Of a DNA stretch of 62,099 bases, positions 11,684-27,681 are shown piece by piece (the first letter of the stretch is position 1; each line of letters opens with the position of its first letter). The stretch is taken from NCBI GenBank assembly GCA_001929475.1, contig LXFE01000309.1, positions 1 through 62,099 on the forward strand, read 5' to 3'. Below the pieces are notes generated by a model. The model was not told the origin of the DNA and ran no database searches. It saw nothing but the letters and a program-made list of their open reading frames with translations. A program made the translations under genes and the position numbers. The DNA is from Neolecta irregularis DAH-3. Its lineage: Eukaryota; Ascomycota; Neolectomycetes; Neolectales; Neolectaceae.

Positions 11684-15130
<3,447 letters not shown>

Positions 15131-15837
15131 GAGATTATTTTGTAAATGCATGTTCGTCTAGAGGGTTTCTAGCAGTTCCACTTACTTTATCCAAATGAAG
15201 AGCCATTCATTATTCATGCCGCATACCAATGAGTTCCACCTTTTGTATACCCATCTCCTTTTCCAAATTCTTTTTGCCTGTTGAATCTGGACAATCAGCC
15301 AAAGTTTAGCTACTAGTTTCAATAATTGTGACTGATTCTCTTATCTTTTCGACGATATCCGGCTGTTAAGTTCTCAGATCGTGCTCCCCAAATCTTAGAC
15401 TCATAACCCTTCGAAGTTATTCTCTTTAAATTACAGTCTCACAGGAGTCTATGTGCCTTTCAGAGATTCGATCCTTTCTGCAGTACGATGGTGTTGAATG
15501 TATTCTAATAGAAGATTCCCCGAAGTTCTGTTATGTGCAAAGAAGCCAAGGGAGACATTCATAGTCACTTATAAGACTGACACAAACAAACCGAAATATG
15601 TTATGTAGTAGAATTACAAAAATTCTAATATTTCCCTGCGCAAATAAAAAAAAACTCTTCTTTCCGTTCCGTAATTTTATACTCGGAACAGTAGACATTT
15701 TCATGACGGGGTTTGTGTTTCGACAAAATGATAGCTTTTCTTTTAGAATGCTTGATTAGGTTTAAACAGTGGCTAATCTAAAAACCCTCTTGCTATTGAA
15801 GATTGTAAAATCTGGAGCTCGTCCGAGTTGGATAAAA
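15131..15837. other. intergenic region, nothing recognised
   Basis: This lies between the convergent ends of PRP5 and the small MGNLCG gene. It is AT-rich with no supported ORF and probably holds the two 3' UTRs. Confidence 0.5.
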
Positions 15838-16255
15838 TTAATCATACTAGGAGTTCAGTATAGACGAAAGAAAAGATGAACGTACGATATGACTTTCAGG
15901 GATATGACTTCCATCCTCCTTCAACAGCTCATTCAAGCCTTTCTTCCTCTGTTCTGCCAGTTGTTTGGAGAGTTTGCCCTCGTTGTCTTTACTTTCGCGT
16001 TTCCTCATTCTCTCCTGTACTGTCAACTTCAGTTTCAGAACAATATACCTCGACAGCCTTCGCCGCGGCTTCACCAGCACTAATCCTCGAGCCATTAAGA
16101 CCTCCCAACGCCTTCCCAGAGCCTCCAGAATGTTTATACTGTTGGTGGCTCTGCGGCCTTTGTTCTTGTTGACCGTATGGGATATTATTGTTCGGACCAC
16201 CCAGCTGGTGTCCTGCATTGCTATCGTAGGCCTCACCGCCGCACAAATTACCCAT
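15838..16255 (-). CDS. small predicted N-myristoylated conserved fungal protein
   Basis: The start at 16255 encodes MGNLCG, a strong N-myristoylation signal (Gly2) with a Cys that could be palmitoylated. A Gly/Gln/Asn-rich linker leads to AGEAAAKAVE, then a 34-nt intron joins in frame to a Lys/Glu helix (ERMRKRESKDNEGKLSKQLA). A second intron leaves a last exon of only two codons plus the stop (Tyr-Asp-stop, TAA at 15838-15840). The protein is about 110 residues and likely membrane-attached through its lipidated N-terminus. Helical small proteins beginning MGNxCG and ending near a GKLSxQLAxQ motif occur across filamentous ascomycetes (from memory); I know no established function. Confidence 0.65.
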
Positions 16256-17745
16256 AGATAGGATTACGTACGGAAATTATTGCTGGACTGTTTTGTATTA
16301 CTTGAACAGGGTCGAGATATGTAAAATACCAGGATAACTTGTTGTGGAAGGTACAAAGGTCGGAATGTTGTTTTAGAAGATTATGCGAGTTCTGATCTAC
16401 CACAATGTACAAGGAGAGTCCCATATGTCGCTCGTCGTACTCTATTTGTATATATGCATCTGGAGATTATTGGAGCATACATCAGAGATTTTAGCAGTAT
16501 AGACTAAATATCCTTTTGCATCTTATGAGGTTGCACAAGACAGAAAGATAGATAGTGCCACTTGATAACATGTAAGCTGTAAGAACACGAGGTTATATTC
16601 TTACCAATACGCTAAGTGGCTTGGTGATATATAATTACGGCATTAATGATGGAGTATATAAAAAAGGGAAATACCTAGGTTAGGTATGACCCTGTATAAG
16701 AAGTTAAGTTTGACAAAACCTACTCTTATTTGTACCTCAAGTGTACCACCTACATAAACAATATTAAGATGAAACTCAAGTAACATTTTGAGCCTTTTTC
16801 AGCCTCATTGGCTCAATCCAAGACTCAGATAATTTACCTTGCGAGAATAACTAGGAAATACAACAACTTTGGGTGGCAGTAGAAATAAGAGACCTGCGAG
16901 TGAATTGTATACCCTGAAAGTAAATGTTTTAGCACATAAAAAATTGATTCTCTCTCTCAAGAGAAATTAGCTGACATGTATATCGATCCCTCAGGTCTAA
17001 TTGATGGTGCAAGCTGCTCTAATGCAATCGGTTCCTACTAACCATTATATACAGGGAATACTTCCTATGCTCTGTGAGCGAGATTCACGTGCTCTTATCG
17101 ATAACAATTCATTGCTCCTCGGGAAGCTTGAACATCACTAATAGAACAAACAGATACGGCCGTAAACATTACAGTGCTACTTCTCGCAAAAGTAAATCCC
17201 ATGAAATTTCTATATGACAGGATTAGGGAAAAGATAGAGGCATCAAAAGAATAGGAAATAACTGCATATCTCTGCGTATATAGTCGTCAAATGACTTTGA
17301 TATTACTATGAATGTTGTATTGCCGCGCCTTGTCTGGCAAAATGCATTATTCTCGAAGATATGCTCAAGATGGATCAGGAAAACTATGCGGAATAAATTG
17401 AAGATTTAATGATCGTTAGCCTCATGAATTATGACATACACTTTTCCTCCTGGAATGTGAAGAAATGTGGGAGTATTTGAGCGAGAATGGAAAGGAATGA
17501 TCGCGCGCTTGCTCCGACTGTAGGAACGGCACCGGCGATAACTGTCAGGGTAACCGCTCAAAAGCGGTGGCCTAACCCCCAGCGAACAGGAGAAGAGAAC
17601 CCTCTCAGTCACCACCCACTCGCCTCCTTCAGGTTCCTTCTGACCGGGTCCCATTTGTACGGACAGGCTATTCTGCGCATCTGTCGCCGAGAAATACCTC
17701 CAAGCCATCTCGTTCGCTGCTCTGCTTGTTCTCGTTCGATCAACA
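16256..17745. other. long intergenic region, nothing recognised
   Basis: About 1.5 kb of AT-rich DNA upstream of both flanking genes, which are divergent here. It would hold the promoters of the MGNLCG gene and the zinc-finger gene. I see no repeats or RNA genes. Confidence 0.45.
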
Positions 17746-19203
17746 ATGGGCGCCTTACCCTCGCCGGATCACACACGCTTCAGCAGGGAGACACCCAATG
17801 AAACGTACTGTGACACTGCTGGCTGCCATGTTGTATGCTGCGATAAAGACACCTGCGAAGACGTACCCTTGCTTCCGCAGTGTCAGTATGGCGATGGCTA
17901 TTCAACCCCGCTTGACTATTCGGCTCTGTACCTTACTGTAAGTGTTTTGCTGTATGTGTCGCAGTTACTAAACAAAGAGGCTGGAGTGGCTGGGTTTTGT
18001 TTCCTTGAAGAGCACGTACAAGAAGCATGGAATTGTTCCAACGAACATCACGACGGCTTCCCATCTGCTCCACCCGTTAGCAACCAGAACCAGACAAATC
18101 CATATGGATCGTCAAGCCCAACGCCATATACGCCGAACCAAAATGCTTGGAATCCCTGGGGAGTAGGAGCTCAAGAAAGTCATCAAACATTCCCAGATCA
18201 GCTAATTACTGCTGCCCATTTCGTGGATCAAAACCGACTGCCCTCACGTACTCCACAACTCGAACAGTCAAGCTACTTCTCCAATGTTGGGCATGACTTT
18301 CAGTCGATTAAGTCTGCTCACGGTTCCCCCGCCACTTCAAGTACTGCACCAACAGTCCCGACACCGAACGATATAAGCGCCACTCCAACTTTCCAGGATC
18401 CTCTTAACCCCGTACATTGCAAGTGGTTGCTTGAGAATCCAGTAGGAACGCATTCTTGTGATTATACTCATGCTGACCTAATTAGCAGGCAACTTGTATT
18501 TATGTAATTTCTTTGCACGGAATGCAGAAGCTCTGCAAAAGCATATTGAAAACGAACATATCGGAAGTAGAAAGAATCAGTACTATTGTCATTGGCAGGG
18601 TTGCTCGCGGAATCCAAAGTTGGCGTTCACGCAGAAGCAGAAGGTTGTGCGTCATGTTCAAACGCATACAAGTATTTTGACTCTTCTACTGAATAGGGGT
18701 TTGATATACTTAGACTCAAAGCCCTACCAATGTCCGCATTGTGGTAAACGTTGTGCGGAAAAAGCAACGCTGGACCAACATTTGCATACACATACAGGCG
18801 AGAAGCCTTTTCAAGTACGCTCGATGTTCATGACGCCATATCTTATTAGTGCTAGTGTTCCAAATGCAGCAAATCTTTTGCTGCCCGAACGACTCTTAGT
18901 GTGCATGAACGAACGCACTCAGGGGAAAAGCCGTGAGTTACATATATTTTAAATATGATTAAAAAATAGTCTCCAATGCTCACATTGCTCGCGGACTTTC
19001 TCCGAGTCGTCTAATCTTTCAAAACATATGCGTATACATGAGAGGGAAAAGGCTTTTAAGTGTGATTTCTGTGAGAGCACTTTTACACGATCTGGTACCA
19101 ATTATCTTCTTCATTATCTAATCATCTTGACCAACGTAAACGGCATATTCGAACTCGTCACCCCTCTTTTTTTGAGAGCTGGTATGGAGCTCATAAGGCA
19201 TGA
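17746..19203 (+). CDS. C2H2 zinc-finger transcription factor, ZAP1/ZafA-like
   Basis: The N-terminal half has a Cys-rich segment (CDTAGCHVVCCDKDTC) and a Ser/Pro/Asn-rich region. The C-terminal half carries serial C2H2 fingers: CKW...CNFFARNAEALQKH, YYCHWQGCSRNPK, YQCPHCGKRCAEKATLDQH, CSKCSKSFAARTTLSVH, LQCSHCSRTFSESSNLSKH and a last one starting KCDFCESTFTRS. Paired leading fingers followed by a linked array is the layout of the zinc-responsive activators ZAP1/ZafA, so control of zinc uptake genes is the best guess. The last finger is only complete (C-x2-C-x12-H-x4-H, ending DQRKRHIRTRH) if 19095-19129 is removed. That 35-nt segment starts GT but ends TTG. Stop TGA is 19201-19203. The borders of the first introns (near 17941 and 18455-18489) are uncertain. 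Confidence 0.75.
19095..19129 (+). other. putative GT-TG intron in the zinc-finger gene
   Basis: The 35-nt segment begins GTACCA, contains a branch-like CTAAT, and ends CTTG instead of a YAG. Removing it restores a perfect C2H2 finger and an open frame to 19203. Confidence 0.55.
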
Positions 19204-20151
19204 GCCATTCCATACTCTCTCCTCAGATATGTTTGGAAACATATTATTGTCATTATTTAGGAGTTTCTTCGTCAATCAGGAGACCTAGGCTGCAAATGGG
19301 TTAGCACCGACTCTTGGGTGCTGTTAATTTGTTGATTACCTTCTGTCACATTTTGGCTCCTTGTATGAGTAGGTTAACGGTCTTTCATTAGTTAAAACAC
19401 GGTAAACTCTGGGTCTGTCGACAGCGTTTGATCTGTGTGTATATACTCTTGTGGCATTTATAGAAGCATATTCTGACTTCCAATCCGGTACTATGGTGTG
19501 AAGGTGTCTTAAGAACTGTTCCAAATGTGTCGATATCCGAGCTCAGGTTTGATACTGAATGCTACATTTCCATATGGTAGTAGGCGTCTAATGCGGACGC
19601 AGTAGTGTGTGACAATATCCGCCGCACATCAGAAGATATAACACGATGTGTGTACAGACTTGCTAACAAGTAAGCAAGTCTGTGTGTGTATGAAAAAGGA
19701 AATGATATCCTGCAGGATCAAAAATTGTTCTCTTAAGTCAAGAGGGATAATAATGAGTTTTTCTACTCTGGCGAGGAGAACCATAGGACACAGGAGTTTC
19801 TCTGAGATGCGACGGAGATCAATATAACTCAGATGAATAGCTTCACACAAGATAGTAGATATTCAGCCATCAGTTTGCATTGAATTAGGCAAAATAATCT
19901 AATACGACTCAACTTCATCTGAGACTGACCTTAAACTCATGAGTGTTGCTGAACGTATTTTTCCAGTGCTCACTATGACTGATAATCTCATAAAGATATA
20001 TGGTTATTTTGCTGCCCGTCAGAAAGAGCTATGAAGGTCGGGATTTGGAATAGATGTTATTTTACATTAAATGATATAAAATAGCAACTTGAAGATATCA
20101 ATGACAGTTTAGAAAAGCGATTTTATGTTCAAAAGCTTAGTTAACTATGGG
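19204..20151. other. intergenic region, nothing recognised
   Basis: This separates the convergent zinc-finger and VPS26 genes. No supported ORF or RNA gene is visible. Confidence 0.45.
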
Positions 20152-21280
20152 TCATTGATCGTTCGTCCGTCGAAATAGAGTAATCTCGCTCTGTTTGAAA
20201 TATCTTCGGGCATCTTCATCGACAAGTACCAACGAGAGGTAATATCTACAACTAAACTTTTTGTTGACATCCCGAAAGGTTGGGGTCAAATCGAACCCGC
20301 CCAGAAACAGGCGAATTGGAATAGTTTCTCCTAACAAGTAAGATACTCAGCCAATAACGAGCGTTGCTACCTCGAACTGGAGCGCCGTCCATGATTTCGA
20401 ATTTTGTAATGGTTTCGCTTTCATTATATTGGTTCGGCACAGCGCCTGTCGTCTCTCTTCGGATGATTGACAATTCCATATGCTTGATCTTTAAGCGGAC
20501 AAGGAGAAAATATATTTTCCCGACGATAACATCCTTCAGGTGATATCTACGATATCAGTAAGCACGGTTGGTAAGGGGACAGACTTAGATTTACTATACT
20601 CAAATTCAATATGCAAGCAATCTTCAATCCCAACATCCATCTTGATTGAACTATTGTTTTCGGGAGGAACGCGGTATGAGTACACCCACAGATCTTTTTC
20701 TCTCGTAACATCCGCCATTCGTCGACTCACTGTCACTCGCACAAAATATCTGGACTTCAGCACTCTTCGCTCCTCAAGACGTACCTTAATTTGACATTAA
20801 TGCCATGATAACTTTCGTATTGTTTCTCTACATTTTTGAATTCAAAGTCAAAGGTCTGCGCATGTCGCATTTCCCCGGGCGCAGCCAGTTCCTGAACAAG
20901 GGATAGAAATTCGTAATGATTCCCACGGTCGAAGAAGAGTTCTAAAGGAGAATTGGCATCCATTGAAGTCCGAGATGCTTACCGACCTATGCTGCCAATG
21001 AATTCGACTTTAATGCCAGTATGTTCTAGCCTCTTCCCATCTCGTGGACGAACGGTAACCTAAAGGTCAGGACTATGAGGTCATGCATGTCACATACTGC
21101 TCCTTTGATTGATTCTCCGTCGCAATAGAGTGGCACTTTTTCCCTCCTGTCTTTGCTCACCTTGACATCGACAGTCTTTCGTTCATCATCCCCATCTAGT
21201 CTGATATCAAGGTCAACCTTCCCAGTCAGCAAAAATATCTATGATAAGTATACCGGGCTCTTAAAAAACAACGAAGCCAT
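20152..21280 (-). CDS. VPS26: retromer subunit VPS26
   Basis: The start is at 21280: a 27-nt first exon (MASLFFKSP) is joined over a 36-nt intron to VDLDIRLDGDDERKTVDV. Further exons give VTVRPRDGKRLEHTGIKVEF, FFDRGNHYEFLSLVQEL, the conserved PGEMRHAQTFDFEF, a YRVPPE segment and the C-terminal NKKFSCRYYLSLVLVDEDAR. The order and spacing fit the arrestin-like double beta-sandwich of VPS26 along its whole length. VPS26 with VPS35 and VPS29 forms the cargo-recognition trimer that returns receptors from endosomes to the Golgi. The stop is at 20152-20154. All exons look intact; at least five short introns are present. Confidence 0.94.
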
Positions 21281-21761
21281 TGCCGTTGATATAATATATT
21301 AACGATTGGAGTACAGCGTCAATCAAGGGTGTCCACTTTCAGTCACGTGCATGTTGGGCGACCAATGGCCCACGTGAAGCCATTCATAGCCTTAATGCCA
21401 AAGTATGATTGAGTTGCCCTCGCTCCCACCCACCGCAACATTGGTCAGGTGCTGAAATTCGTCTGGCTAGTCTAGACTGGAAATCCAAAGTTTAAAATCC
21501 TTTTTGGAGGTTGATTTTCCCTGGTATTTCCTCGGCTTCATTACTTGCTGGAGGATTAAAGAACCTTGAACATTGTAGTTTGCTTAAATTGGTTCATTGA
21601 AGTCTGCACATGATCTGCAGCGTCTGTGTTTTGACTATCAGCCATTTATCGCTAAATCATTCCAACTTCATCCATCTCATTCGCATCTCTCCAAAACACT
21701 AGAAAGTGTCTAGTCATTCTTAAGGCCTTGCGGCCCTTCAATTGCTGCTGGTACATTCCAG
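21281..21761. promoter_or_regulatory. divergent promoter region VPS26 / gluconokinase
   Basis: About 480 bp lie between two divergent start codons. Two CACGTG-like cores occur close together (TCACGTGCATG near 21342 and CCCACGTGAAG near 21370). Such E-box elements bind bHLH factors in fungi; function here is inference. Confidence 0.4.
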
Positions 21762-22368
21762 ATGAATAAAATACCAGTAGTTGTAGTTATAGGTCCTGCA
21801 AGTATAGACCATCCGGATCTGTTATTTGATGCTGACGATAGCAGGTTGCGGAAAAACTACTGTTTCCAAGGCTTTATCTGCTTATTACAACTACATTTTT
21901 ATCGAGGGCGATGATTTCCACTCATCTGAGAACATTGCAAAAATGACCAATGGAATTCCCCTGAATGATTTCGACAGATCCGTCTGGTTGGACCAAATAG
22001 TCAAAACAATCGCGGTGAAAGCTATGGAGCCTGGGACTTTAGGAATCACTGTAGCCTGTTCAGCACTCAAGAAGATATATCGATTGGTTCTGAAGAAAGC
22101 CGAGACTAGTCAGAATGTCGAAATGTTTTTCCTGTTTCTGAAATTGGATATCGAGACATTACAGAACAGAATTACTGCTAGGAAGGGACACTTCATGAAA
22201 AAGGAAATGCTTGATAGCCAACTAAAAACTCTAGAATCACCAGAATGTGACGAGAGCAATGTTATCATAGTCGACGCTAGAGGTACTCCCGCTGAGGTCA
22301 ACCAGCTAGCCTTTAGGCAATGGGGAAGAATTCTTGAAGAAAAAAAGACCGGGGGATTATCTGAATAG
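21762..22368 (+). CDS. gluconokinase
   Basis: The ATG at 21762 gives MNKIPVVVVIGPA, joined over an intron (about 21803-21844) in phase 1 to complete a Walker A loop, GPASCGKTTVSKAL. Downstream are GDDFHSSENIAKMTNGIPL (the gluconate-binding DDxH and MxxGxPL elements), DRSVWLDQI, VACSALKKIYR, and a lid region with RKGHFMKKEMLDSQLKTLE. These are diagnostic of the short ATP-dependent gluconokinases of the GntK family, which phosphorylate D-gluconate to 6-phosphogluconate for the pentose-phosphate pathway. The length of about 190 residues is normal. The enzyme is expected in the cytosol, and all catalytic motifs are present. Confidence 0.93.
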
Positions 22369-23828
22369 TTTTGTCGATAGGATCTCGGATAGAAAAGAAC
22401 AAATGAAATATCCAGGGCAATGATGATACAACTGCACTTTGTATTGCAAAATTTGACGCTGACATAAAAGCACAACTGCCACCAAAGGAGTATCCAAGAT
22501 CATGAAATTGGTAGGGCTGTAAACAATACCATTTGAGGAATATTAGTAGACTAATCCAAGATAACTGCGTCAATGCCCGCGATATTGAATTTTTACCGAA
22601 TGGACATGTAAGATGGATATCTCACGATAATCACCTATTCCTTGCCTCCATTGTTATCGTGTTTCCGCCAGAGGTCTTCCGATAGCAAGAATTCTTCATT
22701 CACAGAGGATAAATTTGGCAGAGGTAAAATCTTGGGCATAGGGTGCGGCAAAAGTTGTGGTAGCGTTTATTAAATACAACGCTTCGAACAATGAAAGAAA
22801 AACATCAAAACAATGATGGCTATGATTCCGAGAAAGTAGGTTCGGAGATATGATTGGGGTTCTCATGTCTACATAGTGTACCTTCCTATGAAAGAAGTTT
22901 CGTGTCCGGAGAACAAAAGTCTTATCAGCATAAGTCGATTTATAGCATTCCTTTCCTTGGTTGTCAAATGGGGATATATGGAGTCGCTGCTAACGTTTTG
23001 GCGGGATATGACGCAGCTCGAGAACAATAGAGAATTGAACTCTGATAGGATCAATCCAAACGCATCACGTGTGTTAATGCGATCCTATCAAACCTTAACC
23101 CCAATTTGGAAAATCAAAATCATTGGTCATAAGTCTATTAAATCCTTTTTCTGACTGGGTTGCCCATACTGAGGAGTTAGCCATCAGGTTGCTCAATCAA
23201 CCTGAGCCAAATCTAGGTTTAATAGATGTTTCGGGTTCGGTCATATCGGATATGGAGACAAAGTGACTATTTGATATTTATCCTAAGGATGAACTAAAAA
23301 TAATATGTCTCATTACTTTGAAAGAGAATAGCGTTTCCCACGGGATGGGAAACTAAGTCAAATTATGACAATCCAGAAAATTTGCTTTCAAAGCGAAGAT
23401 CGCACTCGAACGACAAAAGTACAAAGGCCCTTACTCTTTTTTAAGTGTTGCTTTAGCGAATTCTTCACTTCCTGCTTGTAACTGATGCTATTTATACACG
23501 CTACAGGATGAGTGAAGAAAGTCAACTGCTTCAACAAAGCCGAGACAGGGATAAAAGGGAAATTGCTTGGCTATCGCTCTTCTGAGAAATTGTGGAATAA
23601 AAGTTGATACTGACCATGAATGATGATCTTGAAGGGGTCTAGCCCCTTACACTATCACATCTCTTTTGGCAGCAAGTTTTTGGTCTCTATGAAACCCTAA
23701 TCCCGGCACTACCGCAGAGCCAAGGATACTTGTGGTGATTCTGACCTTCACGAGCCCTTTGATCTTGTTACGATTAATTGCACCTTTTTTTCTCGCTTCC
23801 GCAAGCGCTCACAGGTTGAGTCGCTGAA
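22369..23828. other. intergenic region, nothing recognised
   Basis: About 1.45 kb with only short unsupported frames. One 92-codon frame at 22876-23154 has no recognisable domain or splice support. Confidence 0.4.
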
Positions 23829-25906
23829 ATGTCGCAAAGTATAGCCTCCGCCTTTATCTTGTAGGTTTGTCGAATTCAACGCGATATCTGATGGCTCTTA
23901 GGGGCCTGGTTGCCCAATCGACGATTACTTGCGCATTGTACATTCTTAAAAGACACTATAATACACTGTTATTCTATCGCAAACCAATCTTACTTCTCAT
24001 GCTTCTCGTTTCAACGTTTCTTTTCGAGGTAGGGCAGCTATTCGCTCTAGTCACCAGTCAAGGAGCATGTCAGTTTTCTTCAAGTTTCACGGCTATCGCG
24101 GAAAATGCAGCCAAAATATTCGCCAGCAGTTTGATCATGTGGAAAATACTGGACCATGCGGAATGCACAGGGGAGAATTATCTCTTCAGGGCTTGGGGGG
24201 TCGCCCGCATCGGTATCTCCATATTTACCAGAAGTCTGACCATATCCAGGTCTTGCCGTCGTCAATGTGACCTTGACACGAACCACCAATATCCCGCAAT
24301 GTTACCCTCAATCGGCTGTATTGCCGTCACTTGCATCAGTTTTCACTGATCTTGCTCTTGATATATACTTCCTCGTTCGTCTTTCGGTGTTACTGAATCG
24401 GACTACCACTGAAGAAAGACGTATTGACCACCATGTGGTTTTTGTCGCAATTTCCCTTATGTTGTTTCATATGGCACGTGTAAAGCATTTGAAATTTGCT
24501 AATAAAAGATGGCAATCATCCCGGATTTCAACCTCCTTGTCCTGTCCCTAAGAATTATCCCACAGACACTGTCTCTTTTGGTCTTGATAGTACTTTTTAC
24601 TTTTTCCCAGGAGCTCGTTGTTCCAAAGCGTCGAGATCTTACAATCAGTATACCAGAATCGTCTCCTCGAGTTCTAGAGACAATCATTTCCAGCAGGCCA
24701 AATTTTTCCGGTGCTGCATCACACAAAAGCTTCGATATCGCTAGAACTCCTGTTCTTGTGTTACCGAATAAATCATGGGCTACAGCTCGTAAATCTCTCA
24801 GTGTAGCTTCTTTGGGGACGATCTGTCATTCCGGCACCTCGCCGTCTCTATCTTCCACCTCAAAGAAGTGTGATTGTCACCCAAGTACACCATCCATCCC
24901 GTTGTTGAAGAGTGTCAAGACAACGGATCCGGAGGTTGAAAGATCGTACTCGTCGAAATTTGCACACTACCGCAAGACATTTCCAGGTGCTGTTTTGTCT
25001 CCTCTCACTGGTCCTCCAAAAGTAAATGCAGCATACTCGCACTCCCTTCACAGGTCTTGGTGTAGTACAGACTCCGTATCGAAGAAAGGTTCAGACGAGT
25101 TTGATCTCGAATGCCTACCCTCAGCTAAATCATCGGTCTTCCTGAAGACTTCCTTCAAAAGATCGAGGAAAATCTTAAACTTGATGACTTGTCACATGTA
25201 TGATCAAACGAACCATCAGTCATTCAGCCAATCGTCAAAGTCTCTCCCATCTTCCTTTAATCTCCCCAATAATTTCAGCTCGCAGAAATTCGAGACTATT
25301 CAAGAATCAAGTCCGGAGCCTTCACCAGTCTCTGACATTGATTTTTCGATAGAGACCGCCAGTATGTTACTCTTTCCAGGATCTCCCTGTGCAAAATACT
25401 TGCAATGTACTCTCTCCGACATCTCTGTTGCATCTTCGAATTTTTCGCGCTCAAGTACCCATATATGGGACAAAATGAAGCGGATATCTTTAGAAAACAA
25501 GAATTTGGAGACTAATTTTGTTGGTTTGATTGGAGGGCCTCCTTATCTGGGAGCACTGGCATCTCGTAAATTTCAACAATACGTGGATTCACTCTCTGAA
25601 AGATCAGAGAACGCACTGTCATCCATCGCTGCTTCAACCCCTTTCACCTCAAGAGAGAGGGAAAATCAACTACACCTAAAAACAGGACTTTGGGCTAGAC
25701 CGGAAACACTTGGCACTGGTAGTTCATTATGGACAAGAACAGATCATTTATGGAAGATGCGGAGGGTAAGCCTTATAGAAAGATCTTTGGTCATGTTTGA
25801 TCGATATTCAATGAGGGGTTCTCGGACTGTAGTGGAACCAGCTGAGGTTTTGGGGACGTTATGGAGACCACCTTCAGTGGCGACAGCATGCCATCCTACC
25901 TCGTAA
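23829..25906 (+). CDS. unidentified multi-pass membrane protein with long cytosolic tail
   Basis: The N-terminal third contains at least five hydrophobic segments (ILLLMLLVSTFLFEVGQLF, IFASSLIMWKIL, VFTDLALDIYFLVRL, VFVAISLMLFHMA, LVLSLRIIPQTLSLLVLIV). The exons join in frame through a 38-nt-class intron at about 24212-24249 and a 29-nt one at about 24482-24510. The remaining 400 or so residues are Ser/Thr-rich and hydrophilic, with a better-ordered stretch near the end (FVGLIGGPPYLGALASRKF). The stop is at 25904-25906. A seven-helix-like head plus long tail resembles a receptor or sensor layout, but I recognise no family and assign no function. The start at 23829 depends on a very short (26-nt) intron and is weak; an ATG near 23888 is an alternative. 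Confidence 0.5.
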
Positions 25907-27681
25907 TTAAATTGACTTTAGGCATCGCAGCATGGATTGTGGATGCCTCAGATGTCTCGAACTTTCACAGCGCATACTTGGGAACCTGCTAGAGCTGAGA
26001 TTCGACATATTATTTGGGACAGCCTAGCTTTCCAGCAACGGTCTTTGTACCATGGTACCAAAAGACATCGGCAAACGACTACGAGTTTCCTCGAAAGCTT
26101 CTGCCGACGTAAGGGTCCAGGATATCGGGGAAAGTTTCATCTGTTGGCTGTAACCCTTTCCAGTGATGCCCCGATTGAGAGGAAGAATATTTTTCTTTGG
26201 AACTCAGGCAAAACCAAACAAGTGCGACCGACTGATTCCATTTTGATTTAACCGCATAAGTCCCAGACATTGATAAGAGTATTGAAAGGACCGCATGAAA
26301 CTGGCACTTCAAAGCAACTATCATTTTTCCGGAGAAATCAACAGCTCAAGTGTGGTAAGATAATGAAAGCTATCGGTTGCGCTCTGTATATTCGTCGTTA
26401 CATGAATGCCGACCAGCGACATTTTATTGAAATAATATGGAGACCAAATGATATGTGCTCTTGGGCAAGTCCTTTACAATGCAGTGACCTGACGAATAGT
26501 TGCAAAAGGTTGGAAGTCGGATAAGGGCTACCGCTAGTGTAAATCTGCAAGAACCAGCATCCCAGCTTTGGACACTGAGGACCCCTATTAAATGCGGGTG
26601 CCCGTTATGTTCCAAGCACTATTTTCTTTATGAACATGACGTTTGCCAGAAGATTGTTGAATCTACTTGCTACTTTTCTCGAAATTTTCATTCGAACAAA
26701 TCTACAGTAACCTATGAACTGAAATTGTTCAGCACGGACACTCTATGGAAGTGCTCGTTAATACAAAAGGATCAAGTGTGTCAGTCTATATCTTTCGTAC
26801 TAAATTCTTAAAGGATATCGAGCTTTCTCTTTCGAAACCGACCGGAACAATGGACACCAAACTTTGGCGGAGAAGCGAAGTGTTTTTAGAGCCAGGTGAA
26901 CGAAGTAATTCGACACCCATACAAGCCTCAACTTTTGCTTTTGAGGAGTTTTCTATCGAACAATCGGATAAGAGAATGCAGGAATTCCCAGAGTTCGATC
27001 TTCAGGAGGCTTCATCTGATCCTTTCTGGAGAGAACATAGCACAAGAGGTAAATCGTGCAAGAGTTCTTTTCAGACTAACACAAAAACAGACCGAATTTC
27101 CTGGGCCGATTTCCTCTCTGAAGAAATTACCACAATGAATGAGAACAATACGTGTTCAGGACTCGGAGGTAATCGATCTATTTAATTCTTCTCTTTTTAA
27201 CATCATAAGCTCGCTCATATTTTCTCTCTTCGAATAACAAATTAAGCAATGAGAGATATCCCGACGAAAGCGAACACCATAGCATTATATCAGTGGGGTC
27301 TGAATTAAGCTACATATTTCCCAGCAGCCCAATTGATTCCCCTCTATCGCTGGACAGTAACTGTTCGGGTGAGCGAAATGAAAAGATATGCCAATGCTAA
27401 CGATAGATGATTCTGGTATCTTGAATATCAAGTTTGCAAATGAACACCTAGACCTGCTTATTTGGGAATTGCGTTCTGTATTTGATGAATTGTCGGACTG
27501 GGAAGAAGATTTGCAAGATTTTAACGAAACAGCAACGCTCGGCATATTGCGCAGTGGAACGAATATCAACATTCCCAAAATTAGGATCACCTATTACGAC
27601 GCGGAGGACCATCTTTTGCCGAGCGGTGAATATCGGATTGAGGAAATTGCGAATGGAGGATGTACAACAGAACTCTAGATG
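25907..27681 (+). other. coding-like region, gene structure unresolved
   Basis: Several plus-strand frames with protein-like composition follow each other: 25937-26251, about 26326-26524, about 26522-26811, 26745-27185 and 27388-27678. One holds a CGCPLCSKHY motif; another is Ser/Glu-rich (FAFEEFSIEQSDKRMQEF); the last contains an acidic globular-looking segment (ELRSVFDELSDWEEDLQDF) and ends at TAG 27676-27678. They could be exons of one gene, two genes, or a decaying gene. I could not chain them convincingly and recognise no family. Confidence 0.35.

Noticed and set aside
22876-23154. 92-codon ORF as a gene
   Set aside because: No domain, no splice partners and unremarkable composition in an otherwise empty region.
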